DNA of 64,000 nucleotides from Ypsolopha sequella (taxonomy: Eukaryota > Arthropoda > Insecta > Lepidoptera > Ypsolophidae): contig CAKOHE010000089.1 of the NCBI GenBank assembly GCA_934047225.1, forward strand, positions 400,501 through 464,500, read 5' to 3'. Position 1 is the stretch's first letter. Each line of letters opens with the position of its first letter. Made by a program: the position numbers and the translations under genes. The notes under the pieces were generated by a model. It had not been told where the DNA came from and searched no databases. It saw only the letters and a program-made list of their open reading frames with translations. Shown one piece after another: positions 10,501 to 18,986 of the stretch.

Positions 10501-11049
10501 CCTTTTTTCGGAGAAACAATTTTTTCCATTATGATTATAGAGACAGTTTTTGCATAAATTTAAATCGTTTATTGACCTCCTTTTCGTTTCCGCTGATAGT
10601 TCCATAAACTTGTTGCAAAAGAATATGGCGTGATCGGTGTTATTGCAATATGCGCATCTTTTTCGATCGCCGGACCTTTTTCCCGTGTTGTATGATTTTT
10701 GTGTAGAATTATTATAGAATTTTCTTGAGTGATTTTCATCATTCTGACGGAAATTTGATTTTGATTGATATTCATACTTGCTACTACTTGGTGACGACGC
10801 TGATGGGCTTTGCCGATTCTTGTCCTGCTTATAACGAGATGATTCTAACGATGTAAACTTCGTTTTTAGGAAGTTCATGAAATCTGATATGCTAGGCAAA
10901 GCTTTTGGGTTCCGCAGTGATCTGACGTAGTCATCGTTGGTGACTGAATCCAGTTTTTGTTGTAAAATATAAACTATCAACGGATCCCAGGTGGAGATGT
11001 TTGCACCCAGGTTTTTTATCGCAAAAAGACATTCATTAGTGGCGAGCAC
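4525..11049 (-). CDS. gag(partial)-pol-env polyprotein of BEL/Pao retrovirus
   Basis: One uninterrupted frame of about 2,170 codons. In order: C-terminal part of gag (about 1-200) with zinc-knuckle CX2CX4HX4C near 132-145; retropepsin with DGG at about 246-248; reverse transcriptase with YMDD at about 643-646; RNase H (FSDSST, WSDSTAVLGW, about 815-900); integrase zinc domain (HNGH..HAHKMTFHGG..CVIC) and catalytic D1196, D1262, E1315; the family's C-terminal pol domain to about 1490. It then runs on as an envelope: signal peptide about 1525-1543, furin-like site RSRR at about 1643 followed by a glycine-rich fusion segment, membrane anchor about 2072-2090 and a basic tail. The nominal start is a GTG at the junction with the inverted arm and is probably not a true start; the frame stays open upstream to 11094, inside that arm. 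Env is normally made from a spliced RNA in such viruses. No internal stops or frameshifts were seen. Confidence 0.9.
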   Translation of the reverse strand: MLATNECLFAIKNLGANISTWDPLIVYILQQKLDSVTNDDYVRSLRNPKALPSISDFMNFLKTKFTSLESSRYKQDKNRQSPSASSPSSSKYEYQSKSNFRQNDENHSRKFYNNSTQKSYNTGKRSGDRKRCAYCNNTDHAIFFCNKFMELSAETKRRSINDLNLCKNCLYNHNGKNCFSEKRCRKCNGNHNTLLHEAFECMSKPEKVTRNSHVSQENISEILLATAIVKVQAKDGIYHNLRCLIDGGSQISAISENAAQLLQLPRQKCKGVIYGVGSMENSCKGLININCSSVATDYTFNTDVYIMRKLINNLPNQSFPEPSWSYLKNIKLADPKFYKSRPIDMLLGADVYSSIIMGGIIKKNDILPIAQQTQLGWILSGNVKSLQCNVITNNVEDLQRFWTVEDIGEKSELSTEDQECVQFYQETTRRLDDGHYQVRLPLKSDGLEKLGESRQKAVAQFKQIENRFKRRNQLAEQYKLFIKEYQDLGHMKAATRNSQSGCYLPHHAVERAESSTTKFRVVFNASALTSSNISLNFIMKQGPNLQKDLFELILNWRQYEIAFTADIEKMFRQIYLHEDDQNLHKIIWRESAYQAIQEYQLTTVTYGTKAAPFLAMMTLKQLARDEGHKYQSAAKEVLENNFYMDDLVSGSYDIKSAKQLISDLNKLLKSGGFNLRKWASNKPEIFGNSQDEQRTFEFKQAESNKTLGLRWNPKSDEFIFQININDLSEKTTKRALLSNISRLFDPLGWLAPVTTKLKILFKKVWLTGIQWDEEVPVDIKSEWINIRNDLQNINHIKIPRWLEIRKNGIIELHGFSDSSTKAFACIIFCKVIEESSSKVTIVQLAAKTRILSDSKNLSVPRGELCGAHLLSKLMTKVLSCLSDHKIKVYGWSDSTAVLGWIQGEPSRWKPFVSNRVQQITNVMPPECWRYVNSTDNPADCASRGLSAAQLKNHTLWWQGPTWLSSFNDQNEKERTLYTTEEEQKVPKQTCNAINLHEREPHIINEILNRHSSFTRATRVVAWILRFISRDHQKQPFLTIQEIRQARIQIIKVIQQSEFSDVIESLSEHNQVDKKSQISNLNPFLDENQLLRVGGRIKHANLSENMKHPIIIPHNGHLTELLIDHAHKMTFHGGARLTLSWLRQQYWLIGGNGAVKKRLRGCVICRKHDPIKQYQIMGNLPEARINPTRPFYHTGVDYTGYVDIKSNKGRGIKTTKGYIAVFVCMVTKAVHLELVSDLTSSAFLAALKRMAARRGAPQNMYSDNGTNFVGANRALQREFINLKQTLDEEFFSSISEMEIQWHFNCPTHASAGGLWEGAVKSLKYHLVRVIGTQKLTFEEYSTLLAQLEAGLNSRPLCAISEDPEDINFLTPSHFLSSGPLLTIIETEQDNRTRWRFTQKIFEDIWKRWKAEYLCKLSIRSKWQHPRENIKLNDVVLIHDDNILAGKWPLGRVVELHPGKDGYVRVVTLKTKNGLMKRPIIKLSVLPTSRENYHYPKLSREQEKQQSETNINHQVERKINRRIRKPSPFSLISFIMCIIMITGAQCTYNITKLRDQQRILFDKISNMELLSDEWKLVVYYDLNPYWQGTTAFERYTKHLQQTCQNIKDQSHCDVILLQLQQGFSELEYYNHLLLSQHSSTQTGHRSRRGLINGVGYIANKLFGVLDESFAEQYQKDIELIRDNQNHLASLWKNQTSVIESEYNLLKRMEDSMNKQQKIINQHFFKVDKVINKLSNELQILSNINDFTLGALTASSMLQCLKTIQSMLLDTVTDIYQGRFNFHILTPEQLRHELSTISSHISKESSLPIKNIQTDLKNIYKILKVKARMTNEYLLLEIKLPLVSRDAYEIFKATAIPEKKGRDMISVIPAAEYLAINLKKDAYVEMSRDEIKECYQADESFFCHTQKPIYHMKQDESFCVKDRGSDNCKTVTSLCSNIWQEMHAQNQYLYFCCDKCQLRIICEDQLSAAQLAEAGIISISHGCIIKTDEFTIYSRKLDQSISKTRFDVILPDISPINQIFNITILPPTNESDISKEIGAQKQTLQEIHQQIEQIKQKGTLAKEISYHDVHHYTAIYGMAFAIIGAAVSIWVWRRLRRRRRQQAADPRSAPALAASAAAGAVTTEQPAAAHSSSSDSDKKCANVQYIRRKWASASVRKFDASTSPVFKARFPSAENCV
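4661..4790 (-). other. GC-rich segment coding the Env cytoplasmic tail
   Basis: This stretch is strikingly GC-rich (GCCCCGGCCGCCGCCGATGC) within an otherwise AT-rich 6.5-kb frame. It codes the arginine-rich juxtamembrane stretch and an alanine/serine-rich tail after the membrane anchor. The change in base use suggests a different origin or constraint from the rest of env. Confidence 0.6.
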
Positions 11050-11175
11050 GTCACCTGTTTTTAAAGCAAGGTTCCCTAGTGCAGAAAATTGTGTTTAGTG
11101 TATATTGTCATTTTATAATAAATCCGAACAATGGACACTGTTTTAGAGACACTAGCATTACATATAAAAAGAAAA

Positions 11176-11492
11176 TGTTTTATCACTTTGTAAAGCACCT
11201 CACCTCTCATTTTATCATATCATTATCATCATATCAATAATATAATTTTATTTTGTTTTCTTTTCCCCCGGGAGCATGTACGGGCAAGCCGCACATTCTG
11301 CTGCGTTGGCTGTTTACTTAGCCGTCGTCGATCATCGCCCTAATTTCATCAGTTCACAATCGGTCACCGTCCATACCGCGTGTACTCATCAATCACTCAT
11401 CAATATCAATTATACTTACGTGTGTTTGTCCAATAAATTCATAAAACTATCAAAACTTATCATTTATCAACCCCGCGATCGGTGATCGTACA
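11176..11492 (+). repeat. LTR, inverted copy
   Basis: The same 317 bp as 4131-4447, but in the plus orientation, so it reads in the opposite direction to the gag-pol-env frame. The purine tract AAAAAGAAAA sits at about 11166-11175 directly before TG, and AATAAA is at 11432-11437. The identity continues inward past the LTR to 11042, into a copy of the 3' end of env. Confidence 0.85.
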
Positions 11493-11497
11493 GCTTG
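11493..11497. repeat. Target-site duplication GCTTG (right)
   Basis: Exact match to 4126-4130, directly after the terminal CGTACA. Because both copies abut the inverted ends, the rearranged form itself appears to have been integrated. Confidence 0.85.
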
Positions 11498-11678
11498 GTT
11501 GATTCGTCTCCAAAGTTTAAAAATTGGCGAGATTTTCTAAATTCAGAATCTTGCCTCATACACCGTAATCTTTTCAAATAATCAATCAATGCAAGGCTGA
11601 AAATACGATAGGATTATAATAGTACCTATGTGAAGAGAAAAAGAAAATGATAAGATTCGTTGATGCGCTCAGTAGCTA

Positions 11679-11780
11679 AAGCCATATATACCTTTATATA
11701 TACATCTATATATAAATATATATACATATATATATATATATTTATATATATATATATATGTATAAAGGTATATATGGCTT
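11679..11780. repeat. AT palindrome (hairpin 1)
   Basis: The arms AAGCCATATATACCTTTATA and TATAAAGGTATATATGGCTT flank an alternating TA core. This could be a MITE or a simple cruciform-forming repeat; no clear target duplication was seen. Confidence 0.7.
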
Positions 11781-11870
11781 AAAAAATACGTAAGAATTAT
11801 GTATAATTTATCCAATTATATATATATATATATAATTGGATAAATTATACATAATTCTTAGGTATTTTTT
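11781..11870. repeat. AT palindrome (hairpin 2)
   Basis: Directly adjoining hairpin 1. Arms of about 43 bp (AATAC.TAAGAATTATGTAT... and its complement, one mismatch) surround a (TA)n core. The mirror symmetry is nearly complete, so the block is a second, independent palindrome. Confidence 0.75.
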
Positions 11871-11899
11871 ATTTATTTTCATGTTTCTAACTGGATTAT

Positions 11900-12260
11900 A
11901 TGAGTGGATAATGTTATGATATATAATTGTGTCGATTCGGCTAACTTATTTGACAGAACTAAACTTAATTTGAGCCTTCTGTCTTGTTCTTTCCGTATCG
12001 AAAAGACAAAGACAGAACGCTTAAAATAAGGTTAGTCCTGTAAAATTAGTTAAATTGTGTTTAGCAGAATCGACACCATTGTAATTAAATGAAGCCAGCT
12101 ATCTTAACTGAAAGCTCTTTTAAATTTAAATTTAAGAATAAAATATATGAATGTTGCATGCTACAAAATATTACCATAAATTATTAAAATACTTATATTA
12201 ATTAGATATAAGTTTATATGATTCAATATTTGTACATCTTACCTCAGAATTGAAAACGTA
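11900..12260. other. AT-rich, no gene recognised
   Basis: A mildly inverted pair around 11960-12040 (CTTAATTTGAGCCTTCTGTC / GACAGAACGCTTAAAATAAG) hints at another decayed palindromic element. Nothing coding was seen. Confidence 0.3.
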
Positions 12261-12261
12261 G

Positions 12262-12628
12262 TTTATAATGTGTAATTTATGAACAGTGGAGGGTAATGGG
12301 CGCTGCTCTGCCGTAGAACAGTTTCAACTACCACGGAGAGCAGAGATCACTATCCTGGACTCTTTATAGCCTAAGAACTTGTTTTATAATGTGTAATTTA
12401 TGAACAGTGGAGGGTAATGGGCGCTGCTCTGCCGTAGAACAGTTTCAACTACCACGGAGAGCAGAGATCACTATCCTGGACTCTTTATAGCCTAAGAACT
12501 TGTTTTATAATGTGTAATTTATGAACAGTGGAGGGTAATGGGCGCTGCTCTGCCGTAGAACAGTTTCAACTACCACGGAGAGCAGAGATCACTATCCTGG
12601 ACTCTTTATAGCCTAAGAACTTGTTTTC
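12262..12628. repeat. 121-bp tandem repeat, 3 copies
   Basis: The unit (TTTATAATGTGTAATTTATG ... AGCCTAAGAACTTG) repeats with an exact period of 121 bp: GAACAGTGGA occurs at 12281, 12402 and 12523. Copies look identical where compared. Each unit contains a stem formed by GCTGCTCTGCCGTAG and CTACCACGGAGAGCAG, and a TTTATA box near its end. An AATAAA follows at about 12686. The arrangement resembles tandem promoter or LTR modules, but no adjoining coding sequence supports that. Confidence 0.8.
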
Positions 12629-13003
12629 TATGTTTTACCACCTGTCTACAAAGTATAACTATGTAACTAGGCTAAGTTATGAGTCAATAAACAATTTTAT
12701 TACTACATTATTATTACTGTGGATCACAATTTTGGGCCCCTAGACCCAAATACATTGTTATATAATCCATGTTACGGTAGATGATATCAAAAGCCAACCC
12801 CAAATCAGTTAGTTTTGTAGAGTTAGGAAAACAAAATGATCACGTAGAAACTTTGATTAACAATATACAAGTTGTTGGTCGAAGATGTATGGTATGAAAT
12901 ATATTATATTTATAGTAAATAATTGAGAATGAACTTATTTAAACTCGTATCTAACAATATTTTTTTTAAGTAAAGAGTTCAAAGTACCTTATTCATATAA
13001 AAT

Positions 13004-13141
13004 ATTAATATTTTTTTCCTTTCGTTATTTAAAAAGAAATACACAAACTTCCAAATTCTTTTTGCGTAATTTTTCTGTACAGGAAAAATGTAGAATATTT
13101 GAGTATTTCTTTTAAAATAACGAAAGGAAATAAAAAAATAT
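13004..13141. mobile_element. MITE-like inverted repeat, about 138 bp
   Basis: The arms TATTTTTTTCCTTTCGTTAT and (GT)ATTTCTTTTAAAATAACG..AAAGGAAATAAAAAAATA are complementary over about 35 bp, with a loop holding TTTTTCTGTACAGGAAAAA. Target duplications are ambiguous because of the AT-rich flanks. Confidence 0.6.
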
Positions 13142-13346
13142 CATATCAAAACATGTGAGGAAAACTTAGATACTTTGCTAAACTAATGTATTTTTCTTTT
13201 TTTCGATAATGTCACGGATTAACATATGTGATAGATGAACCAGTCTTATAAAAACAGCTTAAGTCACTTATTATTCATGAATGCATACAAAATTGTTAAA
13301 AAAACATTTTTTTATTCTAAAACTCATAGAACTAACTATTAATATC

Positions 13347-13413
13347 TTATGACAATAATCCGAGCATAGGGTCTTCCCGAGGCTTGTACTTCTTTAGATA
13401 CTTGAAAATGACC
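13347..13413 (-). CDS. Candidate terminal exon, unrecognised gene
   Basis: On the minus strand a good acceptor (TTTCATATTGTTTCAG/G, boundary at 13413) opens a 67-bp exon reading VIFKYLKKYKPREDPMLGLL and S, then TAA. About 25 bp upstream on the same strand (13438-13546), an open frame codes a clear membrane-spanning stretch (LALAALALLPYILVAAPILT, then WLVLQ). The two together look like the last membrane segment and cytosolic tail of a membrane protein, but I found no donor that joins them in phase, and I do not recognise the family. The upstream frame runs into the 28-bp array. Confidence 0.35.
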
Positions 13414-13565
13414 CTGAAACAATATGAAATTACATTATTATATTGTTAGAAGAAAAATCATAGACTGCAACACGAGCCACGTCAGTATGGGGGCGGCTAC
13501 AAGTATATAAGGCAGCAACGCCAGCGCTGCCAACGCCAGGCCCGTACAACAATAATTGTACGATA

Positions 13566-13797
13566 TACTACAATTAGTGTTGTACGGGTCCAACAATACA
13601 ATTAGTGTTGTACGGGCCCAACACTACAATTAGTGTTGTACGGGCCCAACACTACAATTAGTGTTGTACGGGGCCAACACTACAATTAGTGTTGTACGGG
13701 TCCAACACTACAATTAGTGTTGTACGGGACCAACTCTACATTTAGTGTCATACGGGGCCATCACTATAATTAGTGTTGTATGAGGCCAACACTACAC
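13566..13797. repeat. 28-bp minisatellite, about 8 copies
   Basis: The unit ATTAGTGTTGTACGGGCCCA + ACACTACA has a 28-bp period (13573, 13601, 13629 ...). Every unit contains a self-complementary GTGTTG...CAACAC pair around TACGGGCCC. Later copies (13730-13797) are diverged. The sequence TTGTACGGGCC also occurs just outside the array at the edge of the membrane-segment frame. Confidence 0.8.
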
Positions 13798-13799
13798 TA

Positions 13800-14530
13800 A
13801 AATTCTGCTAAGAAAGGATTTTGTGAAACAAACTATAAAGGCATGATACAAAGTGTTTCCCGGGTCAAGTGCCACTTCTGCCAGCAGCTGCTAAAAGCGT
13901 TTTGCGTTTGGAAACAGAAATAGAAATATATTTATTTATGTAATATGTAATATCAGATAATGTAATATTATGTAATATATGATAAAATGGGGAAATACAC
14001 AAGGAAATAATAAAGGTTGGGTTTACTTAAATTTATTAAAAAAATACACTTGAATAAAATAAAAAATATAAGGAATAAATAATATTATAAATATATGTAT
14101 TGCATAAATATATCTTGAATTAATAACACTTGTACTTATAGTTTCACTTTATTTATTTTAACTCCCAACCGGTTTCCGATTTTACTCCATTTTCAAGGGA
14201 AGATGTTAATTAAAATATGTCACTGACCCCTGGCACTAGCTCTGAGCAACGTAAACAACATTGTTAACAACAATTGTGTTTCAAGTTTCACCAAGTGCCG
14301 ACAATCGCAAGTATAAATTTTGCATAAATATATGCCTAATTTTTTACAAACAATGAATATTAATTTAATTTTATTTCATTAGCTTTTTGTCGTTTTAATT
14401 TCTTGAACCCCCCCCCCCCCCCCGAAACTAAAACCTGGCTACACTCATGTCTCCAACAATTTCATCAACAAAGAGACCCACCATATGCGCTCCGGGACAT
14501 GTCCCCAGCACTTCTTCACACCGTCCAACG
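13800..14530. other. AT-rich DNA with poly-C tract; no gene
   Basis: Contains the second copy of a 30-bp shared sequence (14285-14314; first copy 1761-1790) and a pure C run at about 14407-14423. The proline-rich open frame starting near 14403 is produced by the C run and the following minisatellite, and is not a gene. Confidence 0.5.
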
Positions 14531-15482
14531 CCTTCTGCGCGTTCTTCAGTTGGCAAGAGCCCTCCCCAGTGACTCTCGCCACTTCTGCGCGTTCTTCAGT
14601 TGGCAAGAGCCCTCCCCAGTGACTCTCGCCACTTCTGCGCGTTCTTCAGTTGGCAAGAGCCCTCCCCAGTGACTCTCGCCACTTCTGCGCGTTCTTCAGT
14701 TGGCAAGAACCCTCCCCAGTGACTCTCGCCACTTCTGCGCGTTCTTCAGTTGGCAAGAGCCCTCCCCAGTGACTCTCGCCACTTCTGCGCGTTCTTCAGT
14801 TGGCAAGAGCCCTCCCCAGTGACTCTCGCCACTTCTGCGCGTTCTTCAGTTGGCAAGAACCCTCCCCAGTGACTCTCGCCACTTCTGCGCGTTCTTCAGT
14901 TGGCAAGAACCCTCCCCAGTGACTCTCGCCACTTCTGCGCGTTCTTCAGTTGGCAAGAGCCCTCCCCAGTGACTCTCGCCACTTCTGCGCGTTCTTCAGT
15001 TGGCAAGAGCCCTCCCCAGTGACTCTCGCCACTTCTGCGCGTTCTTCAGTTGGCAAGAGCCCTCCCCAGTGACTCCCGCCACTTCTGCGCGTTCTTCAGT
15101 TGGCAAGAGCCCTCCCCAGTGACTCTCGCCACTTCTGCGCGTTCTTTAGTTGGCAAGAGCCCTCCCCAGTGACTCTCGCCACTTCTGCGCGTTCTTCAGT
15201 TGGCAAGAGCCCTCCCCAGTGACTCTCGCCACTTCTGCGCGTTCTTCAGTTGGCAAGAGCCCTCCCCAGTGACTTTCGCCACTTCTGCGCGTTCTTCAGT
15301 TGGCAAGAACCCTCCCCAGTGACTCTCGCCACTTCTGCGCGTTCTTCAGTTGGCAAGAGCCCTCCCCAGTGACTCTCGCCACTTCTGCGCGTTCTTCAGT
15401 TGGCAAGAGCCCTCCCCAGTGACTCTCGCCACTTCTGCGCGTTCTTTAGTTGGCAAGAGCCCTCCCCAGTGACTCTCGCCAC
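14531..15482. repeat. 50-bp minisatellite, 19 copies
   Basis: The unit ACTTCTGCGCGTTCTTCAGT + TGGCAAGAGCCCTCCCCAGT + GACTCTCGCC repeats with an exact 50-bp period from about 14531 to 15482. Copies differ only by occasional single bases (AAGAGC/AAGAAC, TTCAGT/TTTAGT, one CTCCC). The unit is much more GC-rich than its surroundings. Low divergence implies recent expansion or homogenisation. Confidence 0.9.
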
Positions 15483-15659
15483 TGATATATATTTTAATAC
15501 TGCTCACACAACATCAATATTTCAGCACATTTTTAGTTTCTCTTAAAATGACATTGTTAGAGAAAGAATGGTTCATACAAGCTCCATGGGGTAGAATGTG
15601 CAGTAAGTACACTTGTTTTAAACCTATTAATTCTTCACACCTGCTTGGGTATTATAAAT

Positions 15660-16074
15660 ATAAACATTTATTTATTTATTTATTTATTTACTTTAATTAA
15701 AACGGACAAACCAATTACAATAATTAAAGATAGTAACACAAACATAAAATGGTACAATCAACTAAAATAAATAAGAGTAACACGTAAAGTCAGAAACAAG
15801 CCTTCTCACAAAAACACAAACACTCTGACAATATTTTCTGCCATCCATCAGCAAACAGATCACAGTCCTGATTGGCGTTTAGAAGAGCGTTGAGGGAGAG
15901 AAGAGTACGCGGTATGGGTGAGTTAGATCGCGCCTTTGTGCGACACGACGGCACAGCGAAAAACCTGTGCTTACGGCCGCGAAGATAATTAGTGGGAGTG
16001 AAAAAAAAAAATAAAAAAAAATACATAAACTTAGATAAACTATTTGGGCCCGGCCCACTTATACCAAGCAACAT
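15660..16074 (-). mobile_element. LINE 3' end fragment with (TAAA)n tail
   Basis: On the minus strand the end of a LINE-type ORF can be read: RKHRFFAVPSCRTKARSNSP, then a leucine/asparagine segment, NQDCDLFADG and a cysteine-rich end ECLCFCEKACF before the stop at 15790. About 100 bp downstream the strand runs into (AAAT)n (plus-strand TTTATTTATTTATTTATTT near 15665-15692), the kind of microsatellite tail many non-LTR elements end in. 5' truncation is typical of such insertions. The clade is uncertain. Confidence 0.5.
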
Positions 16075-16359
16075 AACCCAAGCCAGCTTGTAGACTCAAC
16101 AAAGCCCTGATTTTGGTTGGGGTGTAGATAAGGGGGGGCAAAAATCCTAGAAATTTTCAAAAATACTTCAGCGCATCAGAAAGCCGGTAAGTTAGGTTAG
16201 GAGGTTGTGTATGGCTAGTCGCGACTGCTATACATAACCTTCGTGGTTATTTTTTTTGACAACCCAGTAATCCATCAGTGCAGAAAATTGTGCCCCCTTA
16301 TCGACACTTTGATCCTGATTTTGTCTTGTCACATTAAAACGTGGAGGTAAGGATAGAGC

Positions 16360-16536
16360 TTAAGGTAGCGTTCCTAAACGCCCGGGTAAATGTAAACATT
16401 AACTGTCAAAATAAATTTTACATTTCTGACAAGGTTTATTGAATGACTTCGAGCTGTTCGTTTTCACTCGGGTGGTAGTGGAACAGGTATCAGTTGATTT
16501 TTACTTTTACCCAGAAGTTTAGGAACGCTACTTTAA
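16360..16536. mobile_element. MITE family M, copy 1 (TTAA-bounded)
   Basis: Terminal inverted repeats GGTAGCGTTCCTAAACGCCC and (rc) AGTAGCGTTCCTAAAC face each other, with TTAA at 16360-16363 and 16533-16536. The internal segment AACTGTCAAA...TTTTACATTT...TTCGAGCTGTTCGTTTTCAC is shared with the copies at 28401 and 62903. Confidence 0.7.
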
Positions 16537-16539
16537 AAG

Positions 16540-17420
16540 TTTGTCAACCTAGATTATAGGTATCAATTTGTGCAAGTGGAATAGTAAATAAACTTTTAAA
16601 ATCAGTATGTTATCAGTATATATCTTTGTCTGTTTCCTGATTCCTCACCTGTCATCGACATGTCAAATTAGTCTGAAGCAGATTATTATAAGTTTATCTT
16701 GATAGCAAAGGACACATTTCTAAACAGCCTATACTCAAGTGACGTCACACGAAGGCAAATGGAAGTTGCAGCTTTTTCGTAAAAATATTCATCATCACAA
16801 GGTTTTTAGACCATAAGTTCGAAAATACAGCTTGTAAGCTAATGGGTTAAACTTATAGCTGTGCCGACCATCACTGGTAAGTCAAGGTCACGGCAAACGT
16901 TCAGTATGAGTAGTATTTATATTATATTATATTATATACAATATGGGTATCGTTAGAAAGCTAGAAAAACAAACAACAACAAAAAAACTGGGTTGTTTTT
17001 GACCAATATTTTATGCCCCCTTAATTTTTATTTTTTATGTATGGTTGTAGTTATATATTTTTATATATTTTTTTAAATATTTTTTTATATTTTTCTTTTT
17101 CTTTATATTTTTTTATAATATTATAATATTTAAATAGACATTCAAATATTAACTATATATACATATTTATATACAACTAAAACTTTCTTTCTATATACTT
17201 TATCCCGTATATAAAAAAAATACTTTCCCTTTTTTTTAGGTTATAGAAAATTTATTCTAGTTTTAGAAAAAGAAAACCGCATAAGATTCTGACAACTACT
17301 TTACGAGATAGGGCCTAAAACTAAATTGGCGGGAAAAAAAAATCGCCAATAAATCTACAGATTAAATCTTGAAATGGTTTTCGAATTAACACACCTTAGC
17401 ATAATTTAATCTAAGCGAAT
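16540..17420. other. No gene recognised
   Basis: AT-rich to very AT-rich (17040-17170 is almost only A and T). No supported coding sequence, TIR pair or tandem array. Confidence 0.4.
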
Positions 17421-17541
17421 CGATGTTCATAGTTTCCATATTATTACCACTTGCTGGAGGTGGCTCTCACTCACTTGGTGAAAGAAAACACTGTGAGATG
17501 AACTTGCATGAACTATTTATTTATTTATTTACAGAACAGGA

Positions 17542-18194
17542 TTTTCCAGTGACTCATTTTCGGTACACGCTGCAAGACTCTGGAATCGCTTACCAGGGTC
17601 AATTCAGGCATTGAAAAATACAAATCACTTTAAAATAAAAGTGAAACCATCACCATATTCACCATCTACAATGTAAACAACCACTACATATTTCTTTATT
17701 GTTTATTATATTTAACAGTGTTCCTTGATAATGCCATAAGGCAAAACCGGTTGGAGTAATAAAAAGTGATTGTGAAACAGTACAAGTGTTTTTATCAGGA
17801 TTAAAAGTGAAACGATTTTTCTCAACAGAGTACCCATCTTAGAACTCAAATATCCAATATTATTATAATTTTTGTATGTTTATTTATTATTTATGTATGT
17901 GTATATTTTATAGGTATGTATTTATTTATTTCAGTATGTTTATGGACTTTTATATATAAGTTGATGTCTTAGATATTTAGTTTATATTTTAATCTTGATC
18001 TCCCTATTATTTTCTGTTTAGTATTTACACCTCCACGTGTTATTTTGTTAATCTTTCTGTTAGCTACCAAGGGTTGCCTAGAAGATATTGCTATTAGCAA
18101 TAAGTGCCGCCCTTGTACACCATGTTTAATTGTTTCTTTTGTCTTTTAAGTTATTTGTGTAAATGTGCAAAAAGTGTTATAAATAAATAAATAT
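17542..18194 (+). mobile_element. LINE 3' end with hairpin and (TAAA)n tail
   Basis: Codons from 17542 to the stop at 17674 read SFSVHAARLWNRLPGSIQAL and then FKIKVKPSPYSPSTM. This matches the conserved C-terminus of LINE pol proteins ('F.V.A.RLWN.LP..I...'). The 3' region runs through GGGTTGCCTAGAAGATATTG and the stem ATTGCTATTAGCAAT to a (TAAA)n tail at about 18180-18194; this sequence is a familiar 3' end of lepidopteran non-LTR elements. 5' truncated. Confidence 0.65.
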
Positions 18195-18986
18195 TTATTT
18201 ACTTAACATTAATACAGCATTCCAGGAGACCATTGCACTGTATAAATTAAGTAAGTAAGGATACATTTTTTTTTTTCTTTACTTAGAATCTAGTATATTA
18301 TAAGGTTAAATAATATTAGTTGGCGAAACTCAAAACATAGGTAGAATCTACCTACTACTACTGGTAGTACTAGTCTATATGAACAACCATTTTTATGGAA
18401 GCTTAGCGAAATTCGTAACTTTTTTTTACTTCCTCCCATCCAAATTGTCCCAATCATGACTGGTCTAGTATGGAAAGTTGAAAAAAAAATATAAGAATTT
18501 TGCACAGTCCTAATAGAAGAAGTTGTTCATATGGAAATGTTCTACATATGTTTCGAATTTCGCCAACTAATTTAATTTAACCTTGTATATCTAAGAAAAC
18601 AAACATTTTAACATAAATCTACATATAAACGATACTTAAATTAACCGTTCACACTTTTGCCTTCGCAAAAACTCAAACACTCACAAAAAACACGGAATAA
18701 CTCATCCGCAATGAAATATGTACTTGTTACTGAAGTACAGTGTTAAGGGGCTCCACAATGCTAAACATCTGTTTTGTATTGGATTCAGTTCCGTCAATGA
18801 AGATCATAAAAATTTGAAAAAAATATGACATGTTTTTTGACTCAAGACAATTATTAATTACACTTTATAAATAAACATACTTTCAATCTTCTATTAATTA
18901 CATAAAAAAAGCGATTCAGTTTCCATACCTATTTCAAAACCGATTGAAACGAAACCAACACACGCAGATACTAACTAGAAAAAAAG

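Larger units (their letters stand above)
4131..11492 (-). mobile_element. BEL/Pao endogenous retrovirus with inverted LTR ends
   Basis: The element is bounded on both sides by the same 5-bp target duplication GCTTG (4126-4130 and 11493-11497) and by termini TGTACGATC... and ...GATCGTACA. The coding strand is minus. Its proper 3' LTR is at 4131-4447. At the other end, instead of a 5' LTR, primer-binding site and gag start, there is an inverted copy of the 3' terminal 451 bp. I compared the two arms (4131-4581 and 11042-11492) base by base over several stretches and saw no difference, so the insertion is young. Domain order and motifs of the large frame place it in BEL/Pao: zinc knuckles, protease, YMDD reverse transcriptase, RNase H, integrase, then an envelope gene. 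As it stands it lacks the gag N-terminus and a correctly oriented 5' LTR. Confidence 0.9.

Noticed and set aside
14403..14672. Proline-rich protein frame
   Set aside because: Created by a C17 run followed by the 50-bp minisatellite.
16190..16215. GTTAGGTTAGG as insect telomeric (TTAGG)n repeat
   Set aside because: Only two units, no array; chance occurrence.
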